A DNA stretch of 64,000 nucleotides from Persicaria tinctoria (lineage: Eukaryota > Streptophyta > Magnoliopsida > Caryophyllales > Polygonaceae), in the NCBI GenBank assembly GCA_037127255.1, contig JBANSL010000018.1:17085175-17149174 (forward strand), written 5' to 3'. Position numbers and translations under genes: made by a program. This document shows positions 1 through 13,160 of the stretch, piece by piece. The stretch's first letter is position 1. Every line of letters starts with the position of its first letter. A model generated the notes under the pieces. That model saw only the letters and a list, made by a program, of their open reading frames with translations. It searched no databases and was not told the origin of the DNA.

Positions 1-868
1 TCGTTTGCTACCTTCGATCATCCTCCTTCCTAACTCCTTGAATCTCCATGTGATTCGGGACCTCAGATCTCTTCTCCTTGCTCACATCCCCGTTGCCTCG
101 TCGCTTCTGGCTTGAGGTAGTGGTCCATGTCCTTCTGATGCTCCGTCTTTTGATTGGTATTGAGTCCACATAAATCGTCGGACTGTCCTCCTCCTTGGGC
201 GCAACATCCTTGTTTCTCACAATCAATTTCCGGCCAATTAGCCCTATTTCTTTTGGGATTTTGTAGATTCAAGGTTTGGGATCTCCATTCCTTGATTGAT
301 CTAATCATATTTCGAATAATCGCCTTTGATTTCGATCAATCGTCCTCCGATTAATCTTTTTTTCAAACTTTCCTGTCGATCCTCTATTCAGATCTCTAGA
401 TCGGGGATGTCAAGTTTGGTTTTGCCTTCGGTTGATTCTTCTCCGATTGACATCTGTGACGCTTGCGCTGGCTTGTGGCAGGGATCCTCGTCGATGGTTG
501 TCTGCCTGCGGTCCTTTTCGTCCTGGCCTCCTGTTGGCTTTGGGACTGATTTGTTTGGGGGGTGTGCTCATTGATTTCCGCCTCCGTTTACATCTCCCTC
601 CCTCCTCCGACTCAATCCCTCCTTTTCCGGCCTGGCTGGTGGTCATCAGGATGTCAGTTCACCCTCCTCACGTTTGCAGGGATGTAAGGTTGAGAGCCTC
701 AGACGCCATCCACTTCTCCAAAGGATTTTCCTTGTGCCCGTGGTGGCCTTAAATCCTTTGCTTTGGGCCCAAGGATTTTCCTTGGGCCCAAAGTTGCCAA
801 AAGAAGAAGAAGAATAAAAAAAAAGTGTTAAAAACCTTTTATATATTGATATATTTATATGTTTCCTT

Positions 869-871
<3 letters not shown>
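1..871. other. Unassigned spacer, moderately GC-rich
   Basis: No gene could be supported. The stretch is CT-rich on the plus strand and has several short overlapping open frames on both strands, none with recognisable domains or convincing splice structure. It could be the edge of a transposon or of a gene lying to the left of the window. A short direct repeat around CCAAGGATTTTCCTTG occurs near 716-790. Confidence 0.4.

Positions 872-939
<68 letters not shown>
872..939. repeat. (TA)n microsatellite
   Basis: About 34 uninterrupted TA units. Simple sequence repeat with no coding content; likely polymorphic in length. Confidence 0.95.
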
Positions 940-943
<4 letters not shown>

Positions 944-1319
944 TAATCCCGAAAGGCTTTGACATAAAATCCCGCAAGGGTATCAAATTCCGCTCGTTTG
1001 GGCGTGTCCTAAATCCCATTAGGGTTGACTAAATCCCGAGAGGGTTTTCGGGTGCTCTTACTCAGGCGGTGTGCAGCTCTGCAGTGGTGTGAATTGGTGA
1101 TCTTCTCCATGGATTTGGTTCGGACTGTCGGAGTCGGGATAGGTTGTGATCGGGGCAGTGTGTATCGCGACATCTCCTCTACTCGGGTTGACTACTTCCC
1201 GGAGTTTCGTCCTCACTTCCCACAGGATGATCGGGTCCAGATATATCACTGGCCTACGGTTCTACTTCAGTGTGGAGCTTGACTTCACCTGTCGTCTTTG
1301 TCCTTATCCTGTTTGGTTT

Positions 1320-1480
1320 AGGTCTGCTTAGTTTCGTTTATTTGTAGAGTGTGGTTGTCCGAGTTTGCTCCGTTTTGCATTATTATATGTTTGATCTTTA
1401 GACGGTTCTCTCGTCTGCCGGCTTGTCCGACCGTCGAGTTTCAGATATATCTGAACTCGAATTCTTACCTAATAAAAAAA
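1320..1480 (+). mobile_element. Candidate non-LTR retrotransposon 3' tail
   Basis: The segment ends in CGAATTCTTACCTAAT followed by a short A-rich run. A second segment near 44150-44335 ends almost identically (CGAATTCTTTCCTAAT, then an A-rich tail). Two separate loci sharing a 3' terminus next to an A-rich tract is what 5'-truncated LINE or SINE copies look like. No reverse transcriptase or endonuclease frame is present, so this is an inference from the shared tail only. Confidence 0.35.
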
Positions 1481-2542
1481 AGACCTTAAATATACGCATC
1501 GACTTAATATTATTTTTGTAATGAATGCTAGGGAGGCCATCCATTTAGGGCATTTTTACCAAATAATACTAAGATTTTTTTTAATCTTCTCTATCTACCA
1601 CATCATATCTTAGCCTCCAATTTTTACTTTTTTTTTTTCATTTTATAATCAGCATCCCTAGCAATCCAAAACCATCTTTTCTTATCAATTCAATTTAAAA
1701 TTATACCCTCTTCAATAATTATTTCAATCTTTTCTTACCAAATCAATTTACAATTATACTCTTCTTCTTGACTAAATACCTCAATTCTAGATTAACTTAT
1801 TATATTCATTTTTCTTTATAAAAATATTATCATAAATAAATATTATTTATAAACTAAATAGGTAACTATATATAACCCAATATATAAATTTTATTTTGAA
1901 AAGCCAAACTACATTGATTACTTAAAAAGCGATCGATTACACTACGGATAATAAATAAACTTAAATTCAGCAGTTCATTTCTACCATATTTGCAGATGAT
2001 TCATCGACATTATTAACATCTATAAAATATTTTATTTCATAAATATAAAATAAATTCTTCAAATTGTAATTATTATTTATTACTTAATGAAAGATAATTT
2101 AAAATATTTTTTTGGGTATTATTAAACATAAGTGTTTTCAAAGATTTTTTTTTTCAAAATATGGTCAAACATATATTTGAAATTGATGTCTATGTGTAGA
2201 TAAAAATGAATCTAGTCTTGTGTTATTTTTAAAGAAAATATATTTTCAATGTCTAAAATTACATATTATAAATGAAAATATACTAGCACTAGACTACATC
2301 TCCGCCATCCACTTGTCCACCATCGACGACACTTTATTGCAGCCAGCCCTAGCACGACACGTGTCTCACCCATTCAGCTTGGCGTTAGCACAACAGTCCA
2401 ATACGTTGCGTTTCGCTTGTTCTCCCCCTAAACGACGTCGTTTCTTGCCCTGCATCAGAGGTCAAAAAAAACTGAACGCTGACACACTTGTTCATCAGTT
2501 CATTCCATCATTACGAGCGATACTGAATGTTGCTCTAATATC
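1481..2542. other. AT-rich spacer with a promoter-like patch
   Basis: Mostly AT-rich sequence without genes. Positions 2290-2460 are distinctly GC-richer and carry ACGT-core motifs: an ABRE-like ACACGTGTC and a 14-bp perfect palindrome centred on GACGTC at 2430-2443. This resembles a plant promoter remnant, but no downstream gene start is found; a hAT-type MITE follows directly. Confidence 0.4.
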
Positions 2543-3310
2543 TAGGGTTGGCATGGTACGGTAACCACAAAAAATTGGTGATTACCACGTACCAACCACC
2601 AAAGGGTGGTACGCAAATTTTCATACCACGTACCAACCACAAGTCGTGGTTACCACATATATGGTAACCACGACTTGTGGTTACCATCGGTATATTACCA
2701 TGGTTACCATACTATAATTTTGTTTGTATTTTTTTTAAACCCCTTGGCTACCGTCCAGTAGTCATCAAAGTTATCGAACGAAAAAATATGGTTACCAAAA
2801 ATAATATGATTATCACCTGTTAAAAGCTCAAATAAACCAATTCACAACCAAAAGTACAAACCAAGTTCAAAGTCTTCAGACAAACAAAGTTCAATTGTTC
2901 AAACATTCAAAATGCTCCTGCAAGTTCAAACAAAATAAGTTCAAAGTCTTCAAACATTCAAAATGTTCCTACTATTTTTATATTTCTAGTAGAAATTATA
3001 GTAGAAAGGACCAATTTAGATCAAAATCAAAACAAAAAATATAAACTAAAAACTTAAAATTAAAAACATAAAACTCAAAGGTAAAAACAATAAAAATTAA
3101 ATAATTTAAAATTTTAATATATATATATATACTCGGTAACCATGGTAACCATGGTATTCAGATTTCATTACCATTACCGTACCACCTTCACGTGGTTACC
3201 ACCACAATGGTTACCGCCATGTTGGTTACCACAAGTGTGGTTACCAACATAGTCGGTTTGTGGTTGGTACATGGTTGGTATGGTAATTTCCGTACCATTT
3301 ACCAACCCTA
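2543..3310. mobile_element. Non-autonomous hAT-type element (768 bp)
   Basis: Inverted termini begin TAGGGTTGGC on the left and end CCAACCCTA on the right. They are flanked by an 8-bp target-site duplication with one mismatch: CTAATATC at 2535-2542 and CTAATATT at 3311-3318. Eight-bp duplications and T/CAGGG-type ends are known for the hAT superfamily. The subterminal parts are packed with palindromic GGTAACCA / TGGTTACC words on both strands. No transposase frame is present, so it would need a transposase in trans. Confidence 0.85.
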
Positions 3311-3381
3311 CTAATATTCCACATCCAATACTTGTCATTTTCACCATTTTTGTATTCAAATTAATGCTAGTATCAATGCTA

Positions 3382-6300
3382 GGAATCGTTCGTTAAAAAG
3401 GGTGTTGATATATACACCGCAAATGGTGATTAAGGATTTGCACGTCCTTATTGACGTGCATGCACGTCGTTAACAATGTGCAAGTGTTGAATTGTGCACG
3501 TCGACTAGCAAACTAGGGTTTGCACGTCGAAAGCAACGTGCAATATTTGCACGTCCTTAACAACGTGCAATATTTATTTGCACGTCCTTAACAACGTGCA
3601 ACGTGCAATATTTTCCAAGAGTGAAATATGTTGGAATATTTTCCAACGATGAAAAGTGTTGGAAATCTATTTTCAAGGGTTAACCGGGAGGATTTTAACG
3701 AACATTTCCAAGGGTTTATAATGTTGGAAAATCATTCCAATAGTAGTTAGCGTTGGAAATGTTGTTAAATATACATTAAAAATAAACAATTAATTAGTTT
3801 CGGAAGTTGCAGGTGAAAAAAATCATGAGTTTGTTTTGATTGTGGTAGAACATGTACATATTCTAATTAATTATTTTTATTAAGCATCTAATAAGTGTGT
3901 ATATATATAGGGTAAGGTTCAGATGAAATGAAAAATACGGTGAAGTGGTGAAAGATCGTCATTGCCAGAACATGTACATATTCCAACAATTGTGTACCCT
4001 TGGAAAATTAATCGTCATTGCCAGATGAAGAGGTTGACGGTAAAAGATCGATTTTTAGAATTTCCAACGGTTGCACTACTACAAAATAAGCCTATTGCAA
4101 TAGTTAAAAATTGTTACATAAAGCTCAAAAAATGATACAATAGGTCTAATGCAGCATTTTTGTAAATGCTACGTCCGCTCACGTTGCATTAGACCAAATG
4201 TAACAGCTATTTCAAGCAAATGTAACAGCCAAGCATAAAAAATAGAACATGTTACATTAGACCAAAAAACATGTTGCAACTGGTATGTAATGTAAAACAT
4301 GTTGCAACTGGTATGTAATGTAACATTATGTTAAAAGATAATGCATCAATAATTCACACCTAATGCAACCATTTTAATTCAAGCTATTGCAACAACCTTA
4401 TAAAATTATTGTAGTATTTCTCACATAAACTAATGTACATATTTACAAAAATTATCAAATTTCAACAATAATAAAAATGACTTGTAAGTTATAAATGGGC
4501 AAATACATTAATATTATTACAAATTATGTCACATGTATTCATAGTACATAGACAGTACTTCAGTAGTCTCTCTTCACATCTCTAAAACGCAATTTAGCTC
4601 AATGACTTTCATACCTTCATGATCCTGCAAATATGCAACACATAAACTTTAAGCTCACTAACAAACTGTCATATGTAGCCATATTATAATATAAGTAACA
4701 ATGCAACCTCTAGGCGCCATTTATATAATTGAATAAGAAGGACAAGATATATATACATATATTCCTTTCCCAAAGAATGACAAGAATACAAGATATTTTC
4801 TCATATCAACAAATGCATATACTATGTATTTTTTTTCTAAAGGTATAAATCCAATATATTGAGCATCAATAATAATAAAAAAATAAGTAAAAAGCTATCA
4901 TAGTTCAAGAGCCACCAGTACACTAACCGTATAAATACAATAACATTATTTTTCAAAGAAAAATAAGAGTTCTAAATAGATCATGTGAGAGTATAGCAAA
5001 GATGCAAAGATGCAAAGACCTTCATGAATGAATAGTTTACCCAACTTTCTTCAAACCTGAAACTAAAAAAAATAGATCATGTGAGAGTATAGCAAAGATG
5101 CAAAGATGAAAACAACGTACAATAGTCCCAAGAAAACCCACTTAGAAGTAGGAGCTTTATTAACCAAAGAGAGAAGTGACAATATAAGAATGAGAAAGTA
5201 ACGTAGCTAGATAATTGATAGTTACCCAAAACACTTATATTTTCGAAAAAACAATAGGTTAGTAAAAACAATCAAAACTATAGGATTAAAGGATACAACC
5301 AATTAACTCAAACCAATGATCATCCTACCAATTCATCCTAAGGAATTGAAATATTTTCAAATAAATCATACAAAACCTAATCCAAACAAACTTAATTAGT
5401 TTAGCCATATAGCAAATGCAAGCAAAATCTACCTCGGATCAACCCAAAACACACAATCAACATCAATTCTAGAAACATCATTAGTTCAACCGAACACGAG
5501 GTAAGACAACTAAGCAAGTCTGAAGACTTACCTTAGCCTCTTCAATCAAGACATCCCAACTGAGCAATCCAGGCGCATCAATAAAGTGTTCCTCCAACTC
5601 ATTCATTCTCAAGCCTATAATGCAACTCATTCATTTACACAAACAAGTTACATCATCACAAAAACAAATTGCCTAAAACATGACAAGTACTCATCTTGCA
5701 ACACAGTTTTGGCCCATTATAATTCATCAAAATTAAGAATACGATATATAGTTAGAAATATTGCAAAACATACTATCAAATGGCCTACTTAGATGTCCCA
5801 AAAGAACAAGGCATCATCAAGTTATGAGCAGAACAATTTAGCATTCAACACAGTTTCTAGACAGCAAAAAATACCTTAATAGAAATGGACATATCCTTAA
5901 AATGAATGACTATTGAATCCTCTTCTCTTGATACATCAATCCTATATGCATTAGCTAGTTATATAAACAAAAAGACCTCAAAAATGATGCTTGAAACTCG
6001 AGATATAGCCCAATTATTCAACCGACATCAATGCAGATTCTTCTACTAAGTAAAGTAATTTGTCAAATTCATATCAAATCAACGAAAAATCCAAACGACT
6101 TTATTCCAAAGCACAAAGGCACAATAACAAGTATAACACAAATCTATTCAAATACATTTCCATATTGAAGGTCGAAACCCTTTGAAAATAGCAAAATGTT
6201 TGAGCTGAATCGAAAACTTAATCAAAACTACTCAAATCCAACAATCAGAACTAAGAACCTTAGCTCTCTACCCAAAACTGATTAATCAAGCAATTATTAT

Positions 6301-7696
6301 TTTATCAAACCCTTTAAACAAGATCATAATCAACACACAGAAAATAACTAAACATCATCAAATTAAATTTGTGTCCAAATTAGCTATTCATTCTTGTAAC
6401 TACTACGCTAACTTCCAATGAAATCCTCCCTTAGACATTTTATCAAACACCTAGTAGGCATGAATTTAACAAGTTTCAATTCTAACTCTAAATCCCTAAA
6501 TTACCAATTCCAGTCAAATAGCTTCACAAATTCAATTCACAAATTCATAATTAAACTTCATTGATTCCCAAAATCACAAACCCTAATCAAAATTTCACAA
6601 AATTGACTCTCAAAATCAAACCCTAATTTCACCAATTGGTTCCCAAAATCAAAACCCTAAACGAATTATCATACCCTATTCATCAATCGAATCTCAAAAA
6701 TCAAAAGTCATAGCACAAATTCACACAAAAAAAGTATGAAATGCTAACCTTTTCAATTCGAAAGTGGGATTTGGGGAAGAATGGGCAACAATGGAGTTTC
6801 GGCCTTTCACCTTTGGGGTGGACAGTGCGCTGCAGCGGCCCGGAGCCGACAACTAGTGGAAGGGCGGAGCCAACACGGTGTGACTGGTGCGACGACGGGG
6901 TCGATGGGAGAGAACTTGCCTGCCTGCGAGGTGTGAGTCTGCACGTCGCAGTTTCTCCCAGTCCGGATTTCGCAATGATATCGATGGCCTTTAATTGAGG
7001 ACGAAGATGAGAGGGTGAAGTGTTGCTCGAAGGGGACGGGGGATACGGGGACCGAAGAGAGAGAGAGAGCTCAATTGAGGCCTCTAATGGCAGACGAAAG
7101 AGGATAAGACTCTCAACTCTCGATAGCTCTCAGACTTAAGAGGCGTCGGAATGTGAAATGTCGACTAGCACAAGCAAAGAAAGGGATGAATTTTTTTCGC
7201 TTTTCACTCACAAAATATTCCCCACATTTCCCTTTATTTAATTTCACGTAAGTGTTACGCTAAGTGCTACATTAGAGAAGAAATGTTGCAAGCCTTGTTA
7301 CAATAGATAAGAGTGTTGCATTGAACCATTACATTAGTATAACTGTTACATTAGCTTAAATGCTACAATCAACTGTTGCCTTAGATCACTTTTGTAGTAG
7401 TGTTGGTTCTTTCCAACACTTCAAATCATTGGAGATTACCACATTAAAAACCATCGGAAAGATTTCCAAGGACGATTTTAGCAACGGTGGAATAAACGTT
7501 GGAATTTCCAAGGCTTTAGCTAAAAACATTGGAAATTCCAACCTTCATCACCCTAGGGATTTCCTAAGGACGTGCAAGCACGTTTTTAAAAAATAAATAA
7601 AAACGTGCATGCACGTCCGGACTCGGGTGGCTGTAAACCCACATGCACGTCCTTAACAACGTGTAGATTTGCGGTGTATATAGCCGAAACGATCCT
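3382..7696. mobile_element. Older inverted-repeat element, host of a nested CACTA
   Basis: Left sequence at 3382-3424 and right sequence at 7665-7696 are inverted copies sharing a GGAATCGTT/GGATCGTTT start and the core TATATACACCGCAAAT. Removing the nested CACTA (4074-7402) leaves about 1 kb. That remainder consists largely of short palindromes: GCACGTCCTTAACAACGTGC and variants occur repeatedly on both sides, as do TTCCAAC...GTTGGAA words. No coding potential. Superfamily not assigned; the target-site duplication is not clear. Confidence 0.65.
4074..7402. mobile_element. Non-autonomous CACTA (En/Spm-type) element
   Basis: The left end starts CACTACTACAAAA and the right end is its inverse, TTTTGTAGTAGTG. 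A 3-bp duplication TTG flanks both ends (4071-4073 and 7403-7405). CACTA termini with a 3-bp duplication define this superfamily. Subterminal regions carry many short words such as TGTTACATTAG and TTGCATTAGACC in both orientations, as expected for transposase-binding arrays. At 3,329 bp it has no transposase frame and is a deletion derivative. A GC-rich patch at 6770-7020 is unassigned and could be acquired sequence. Confidence 0.9.
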
Positions 7697-8320
7697 TAAA
7701 TATACCCTCCATGATTTCACATGATGATCTTACATTATATTGTACCTTCTTCATTGCTAGCTACGGGGAACTAGTTGATTGATTTTACAAAAATAGTTTT
7801 TTTTTTTTTAATGAATTTGTCATGTCAAATAAAAATTTCATCATTTAATCTATCCATAAGAACTAATTTTTTTATATATCACTAAAATATATTCAAAATT
7901 GTCATCTATATTTTAATCTTAAAACTAAATTATAATGTTAATGAAGCTAAATTAATCTTTGATATGATAAACAAGTCCTAAATAGCTCGCTCAATGCTCG
8001 CATAAAGTTCATATTTGTATCCGTGATGGGGTTTAGAGTCGAACCAAAAGAACATATACAGTAACGATTCAATTCGATCGGTTGTAGTCACCCTTAATAA
8101 TGTATATAATTAATCCGAATGATAACTTAATACTCTAATATATCTCATCGCCCATGACGAAGGAGATTGGAACACGACTGTACGAAAATGTGGTAAATAA
8201 CCGGAAAAGAAGATCTAAAAAAGCAGGCAGGTGAGCGCATGCACACAGATAAATTCCCAACTGCCGGAAAGCTGTTAAGACCCCCAAGACAGACAGGATT
8301 GATCCCATGCCAACACCCCC
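7697..8320. other. AT-rich spacer upstream of PAL
   Basis: No gene seen. AT-rich to about 8200, then GC content rises toward the PAL promoter. Overlapping short open frames on both strands at 8135-8514 lie in C-rich promoter sequence and show no domain. Confidence 0.6.
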
Positions 8321-8602
8321 ACCAACCTCCCATGGAAGGGGCGCACACCCAATCCCACGTGGCCCTCCATCCAGCCGTCCATCTCCCCCATCCCCGATCC
8401 AACGGTCACGTGCTCCCATTCCCTCCAACTAACCCCCATCCTAACACCCGCTCACCCAACACTCAATGCGGCCTTTTATTTAATCCCCCCGCCAAAGTAG
8501 CTCACCTTCCTTAATATATTCCCTCCCACACCCAATCCACGCCCCCTCAAGATCGGAACAATTAACCAACCTCCGAATTCAAACCCCTCCAATCCGCAAT
8601 TA
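8321..8602 (+). promoter_or_regulatory. PAL promoter and leader with AC, A-box and G-box motifs
   Basis: Upstream of the PAL start are AC-type elements ACCAACC at 8321-8327 and 8565-8571, an A-box CCGTCC at 8375-8380, and two G-boxes CACGTG at 8356-8361 and 8407-8412. A TATA-like AATATATT lies at 8513-8520, about 85 bp before the ATG. AC elements and the A-box are established R2R3-MYB-linked motifs of phenylpropanoid promoters; G-boxes bind bZIP/bHLH factors. The set is consistent with lignin/flavonoid, stress and light control. Motif presence is seen; binding is inferred. Confidence 0.75.
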
Positions 8603-11600
8603 ATGGAGGCCGGAAAGATCCACAGCAACGGTAACGGCCGCGTTAACGGTGCCGTGAACGGGATCTGCGTGGCTAACGGCAACGGGAATGGCAACGGCGC
8701 GGTGAAGGTGGCGCCGGATCCGTTGAATTGGGGGGCGGCGGCGGACGGGATGAGGGGGAGCCACCTGGATGAGGTAAGGGGGATGGTGGAGGAGTACAGG
8801 AGGCCGCTGGTGAGGCTCGGCGGGAAGACGCTGACGATCGCGCAGGTGGTGGCCATTGCCGAGGGCGGGGCGGCCACGGTGGAGCTGGCGGAGGCCGCGA
8901 GGGCTGGGGTGAAGGCGAGCAGCGATTGGGTGATGGAGAGTATGAATAAGGGGACGGACAGCTACGGCGTCACCACGGGGTTCGGCGCCACCTCTCACCG
9001 GAGGACCAACCAAGGTGGTGCTCTTCAGAAGGAGCTTATTAGGTATTTGGGAAAACGTGCTTTGCTTTTATTTAGTTTTATTTATTTATGTGGTTAAGTT
9101 TTTCTTTTTAAAATAATAAATGTGTGATTAATTGAGTTGAGTTTAGATGTAACTTAGTTCAGTTTCAGATGAGTGGCTTAGATTCATGAGTTAGTAAAAT
9201 TGAAAGTTTTGAAGTTTTGAGATATTTTTAAGTATAGTTAGTGATTAAGTATTTAAGTTACTCTAATTTATTTCTATAACAATAATGTACTGTACTATAA
9301 TTAATTAATTAATTAGGTGGTAATGGACAATGGTCCTCTGAATTAAGGGAAATTAATTGTCATTTAAAACAGTTAAATGCTTCTTTAAATTAAGAGGAAA
9401 ATTGAACTATTATATATACCTCTTTTAGTTAGCTAAAAATATTATTTTATTTATTTTTTCGAGTTCTTATTTATTATAGGTATGAAATTATTTAAAAAGT
9501 AATTAAAAAGTTAATATTTAATTATTTTTTTTCATCCTAAAAAATGTGCTTAAATAATCAATAATATGTTTTTTTAAAAGAAGGTATTATAATTTTATCT
9601 ATTATAACAACTTAAATAATATAATTTTATTCTGTATAATAGTAAAAGGATCCATTGTTTTAAATTTTAAAAATTAAGGAGTATTTTTTTTGAATATAAA
9701 TATAAATTTAAATATTGTGAATATAATATGAGAGATTAGTAAGGAATAGTTTTCTAAATTTTTAACACAATTAATTTTCCTTACATAGAAAATAAAATTT
9801 GTAGTTGGTAAATATATATAATAAATAAATATTTAAACATAAAAGCATAATAAATTCTCTACTCTACTCTGTTGAAAGATACGGAGTACTGTATTTATAT
9901 TCAATTAATACACCGGTATATTAGTTGAGAATCTTATTTATTACTAGTACGTAGCCGTTAGATATATACATGATTTTATGCATTTTACCAAACCAAACAG
10001 TCCTTAACTCCATCGTATATAAACTACAGTATAATTTTTTATTTATTTATTTTGGTAACGGTATAAAATCTAATTTTATGATATAACAGATTTTTGAATG
10101 CTGGAATCTTCGGAAATGGAGCGGAGTCAAACCAAACCCTCCCGGGATCCGCCACCAGGGCCGCCATGCTCGTCCGCATCAACACGCTCCTCCAGGGCTA
10201 CTCCGGCATCCGATTCGAGATCCTCGAAGCCCTCGCCAGCCTCCTCAACCACAACATCACCCCCTGCCTCCCCCTCCGCGGCACCATCACCGCCTCCGGC
10301 GACCTCGTCCCCCTCTCCTACATCGCCGGCCTCCTAACCGGCCGCCCCAATTCCACCGCCGTCGCCTCCGACGGCCGCCGCGTATCCGCCTCCGAGGCCT
10401 TCCGCCTCGCCGGCGTCGACGGCTTCTTCGAGCTCCAGCCTAAGGAAGGCCTCGCGCTGGTCAACGGCACCGCCGTCGGATCCGGCCTCGCCTCCATCGT
10501 CCTCTTCAACGCTAACCTCCTCGCCGTCCTCTCCGAGGTTATCTCCGCGCTCTTCGCCGAGGTCATGAACGGGAAGCCGGAGTTCACCGACCACCTCACT
10601 CACAAGCTCAAGCACCACCCCGGCCAGATCGAGGCGGCGGCGATAATGGAGCACATCTTGGACGGATCTGGATTCGTCAAGCACGCGCAGGACCTCCACG
10701 AATTGGATCCGCTCCAGAAGCCGAAACAGGACCGCTACGCTCTGCGAACCTCGCCGCAGTGGCTGGGGCCTCAGATCGAGGTGATCCGCGCCGCCACCAA
10801 GTCGATCGAGCGAGAAATCAACTCCGTCAATGACAATCCGCTGATCGATGTGTCCAGAAACAAGGCTCTGCACGGCGGAAACTTCCAGGGGACTCCAATT
10901 GGAGTGTCCATGGACAACACCAGGTTAGCCATAGCATCAATCGGGAAGCTGCTGTTCGCTCAATTCTCCGAGCTCGTCAACGATTTCTACAACAACGGAT
11001 TGCCGTCGAATCTCTCCGGCGGGAGAAACCCTAGCCTGGACTACGGATTCAAGGGAGCTGAGATCGCGATGGCATCTTACTGCTCGGAATTGCAGTTTCT
11101 CGCTAATCCGGTGACCAACCATGTCCAGAGCGCCGAACAACACAACCAGGACGTGAATTCCCTCGGCCTGATCTCGTCGAGGAAGACGGCGGAGGCGGTG
11201 GAGATCCTCCAGCTCATGTCCTCAACATTCCTGGTGGCTCTGTGCCAGGCGATCGACCTCAGGCACCTGGAGGAGAGCCTGATCAACACCGTCAAGAGCA
11301 CGATCAGCCAGGCGGTAAAGAGCGTGTTCAACGGAGTACCGATCTGCGAGAAAGACCTGCTCCGGATCGTAGATCGTGAGCACGTGTTCGCCTACATCGA
11401 CGATCCTTGCAGCCCCAACTACCTGCTGATGCAGAAGCTGAGGCAAGCGCTGGTGGATCAAGCACTAGCGAACGAAGACAATTCAATCTTCCACGAGATC
11501 GGATCATTCGAGGAGGAGCTCAAGTCGAAGCTCCCAAAGGCGGTGGAGGCAGCAAGGAACGAGTACGACATCGGAGGATGTAGGGCTCCCAACAGGATCA

Positions 11601-11794
11601 AGGAATGCAGGTCCTACCCGCTGTACCGGTTTGTGAGAGAGGAGCTGGGTACGAGCCTGTTGACGGGGGAGAAGGTGAGGTCTCCCGGGGAGGATTTCGA
11701 CAAGGTGTTCGCGGCCATTACCAAGGGGGAGATGATTGATCCATTGCTGGACTGCTTGAAGGAATGGGACGGAGCTCCTCTGCCGGTTTGCTAG
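8603..11794 (+). CDS. PAL: Phenylalanine ammonia-lyase (two exons)
   Basis: Catalyses non-oxidative deamination of L-phenylalanine to trans-cinnamate and ammonia, the entry step of phenylpropanoid metabolism; a cytosolic homotetramer in known plants. Exons are 8603-9042 and 10090-11794. The intron (GT...AG) splits an Arg codon just before FLNAGIFG, the conserved PAL intron position. Joined length is 714 aa, normal for the family. The MIO triad Ala-Ser-Gly is at about residues 215-217 in GTITASGD; the catalytic Tyr of [12 protein letters not shown] is near 121; Phe148 in FLNAGIFG marks Phe rather than Tyr preference. The N-terminus (residues 8-33) is unusually rich in NG repeats. The ATG at 8603 is the first in frame and gives the usual N-terminal domain. 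Codon use in exon 2 is strongly GC-rich compared with surrounding DNA. The gene looks intact. Confidence 0.97.
9043..10089 (+). other. PAL intron 1 (1,047 bp)
   Basis: Donor AG/GTATTT and acceptor ATAACAG/A. AT-rich, no coding content. Part of it (about 9470-9545) resembles the AT-rich body of the Stowaway-like MITE at 31251-31469, sharing GTATGAAATTATTTAAAAA, so an old MITE relic may lie in the intron. Confidence 0.85.
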
Positions 11795-12259
11795 GTTCGA
11801 TTTTCGGTTTCATTGAAATGGAAATGGAGGATTTAGTTTGTGTTTGATTCATATATGTACCCTAGCCTTTTGGGACATGTTCTTGAATTTCGTAGTAGTG
11901 AGATATATGTAAGATTGGAAGTAAAGTATACATAAGTGAAATAAATGAATCCATTCTAACATGTTCATTACATGGAGAAAGTATAAGAACTCGGCGTCGT
12001 TTGGTATAATTACGGGAATCGGAATAAAAAATTGAAATAATTCATCACCAAGGATGTTTGGTATAATGTCGGAATAAGAAATTCACAAACAACAAACCGT
12101 AAAAATACACAAATTCCTCCTACAAAGTTCAAAATCACACAAATTTCTCTCTCAAATTAAGAATAACAAATATATAAATTACACAAATTAAGAATAACAA
12201 GAGAGAGGGAGGGCAACAGTAGTCGAATGAGATGAGAAGGAAGAGCTGGGAATGCCACC
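11795..12259 (+). other. PAL 3' UTR and short spacer
   Basis: Sequence after the stop is AT-rich, with AATAAATG near 11940 as a possible polyadenylation signal. From about 11990 it becomes repeat-like: GTCGTTTGGTATAATTACG resembles MITE ends, with a weak inverted partner near 13690-13750. No gene. Confidence 0.5.
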
Positions 12260-13160
12260 TGTTATGTGTTTATAATCCTTCTAATATGTTGTAAAAGAGA
12301 CAATATATGGTTTATTTGGTTTGTATGATGCACTGGTTACTAGGACAGGTTCACTAAGGGCTAAACATAATCTAGTCATTCCCATGATCAAGGAAAAGCT
12401 CAATGGACCCATGGCTTACCCATGTTAGGGACCAATGGCTAGCCTTGACTCATAAGGTGAAGCCATGATGTGTTTATTGCCCAAGTGTTGGTTGTTGGGT
12501 CTTTAGTGTTTGAATGTTTGCAGATAGGTGCTCGTAAAGATTTGGGCCTATTCCACTTGGCCTAAATCTGAGCCCACGTCTCTCGGCTCTCTTTCGAACG
12601 TTGTAACCTTAGCCATTATAAGCCCTCTTTCGGATACCTCTGAGAACTGTAGCATCGCTCTCATTCTCTCTGGTAAGCCAAGGGGCGACTGGGTTTAGGG
12701 TTTGGGAGGAAAAACACTAGGGTTTGGCTTTCTAGCCACTCGAGTACTCGACGCTGGCGATTCTCATCAAGGGTGCTCTTTGATCTAGGTTGATGCTACC
12801 TAAGTACCTGCTCGTTTGACGAAGAAGAAGTTGAATGGAGGGTTCTGCATGGAGAAATCTCTCCTGAGATTTCTCGATGTCCTTCACGGACGATTTCTAA
12901 CCATATTCCTTGTTCACCTTCTTTGTCCTCGTTTAGTTTGAATCGCGTCTTAGTGCTTGTGCATCTGAAACCTTTGTAATTTGTCTCTGAACCTTTGGAT
13001 GCTTAGTAAAGTTGGGTGAACCTCCCCTCCTGAGGTTCCGCGGATGTAGGGAAATCGAGCCGCATAAACAAAGCTTGTGTGTGCTTTCTTTGTTGTTTAT
13101 GCACTTGTTTGGTTCATTTTCTGCGAAGCTATTCGAAACCTAGAAACCCTAGATCGAACA
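12260..13160 (+). mobile_element. Solo LTR (901 bp)
   Basis: Begins TGTTATGTG, ends ATCGAACA, and is flanked by a perfect 5-bp duplication CCACC (12255-12259 and 13161-13165). TG...CA ends with a 5-bp duplication are diagnostic of an LTR. The interior shows a transcribed-LTR layout, with a GTAGGG...CGCATAAACAAAGC region near the 3' part. No internal domain, primer site or second LTR is present, so this is a solo LTR left by unequal recombination. Copia/Gypsy type not resolved. Confidence 0.85.

Noticed and set aside
3400..3620. GCACGTCC...GACGTGC repeats as a G-box regulatory cluster
   Set aside because: They are palindromic words of a repeat element with no gene nearby; the same words occur on both sides of the nested CACTA.
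10098..11461. Several open frames overlapping PAL exon 2 on both strands
   Set aside because: Shadow frames of a GC-rich coding exon; the PAL frame is unambiguous by homology.
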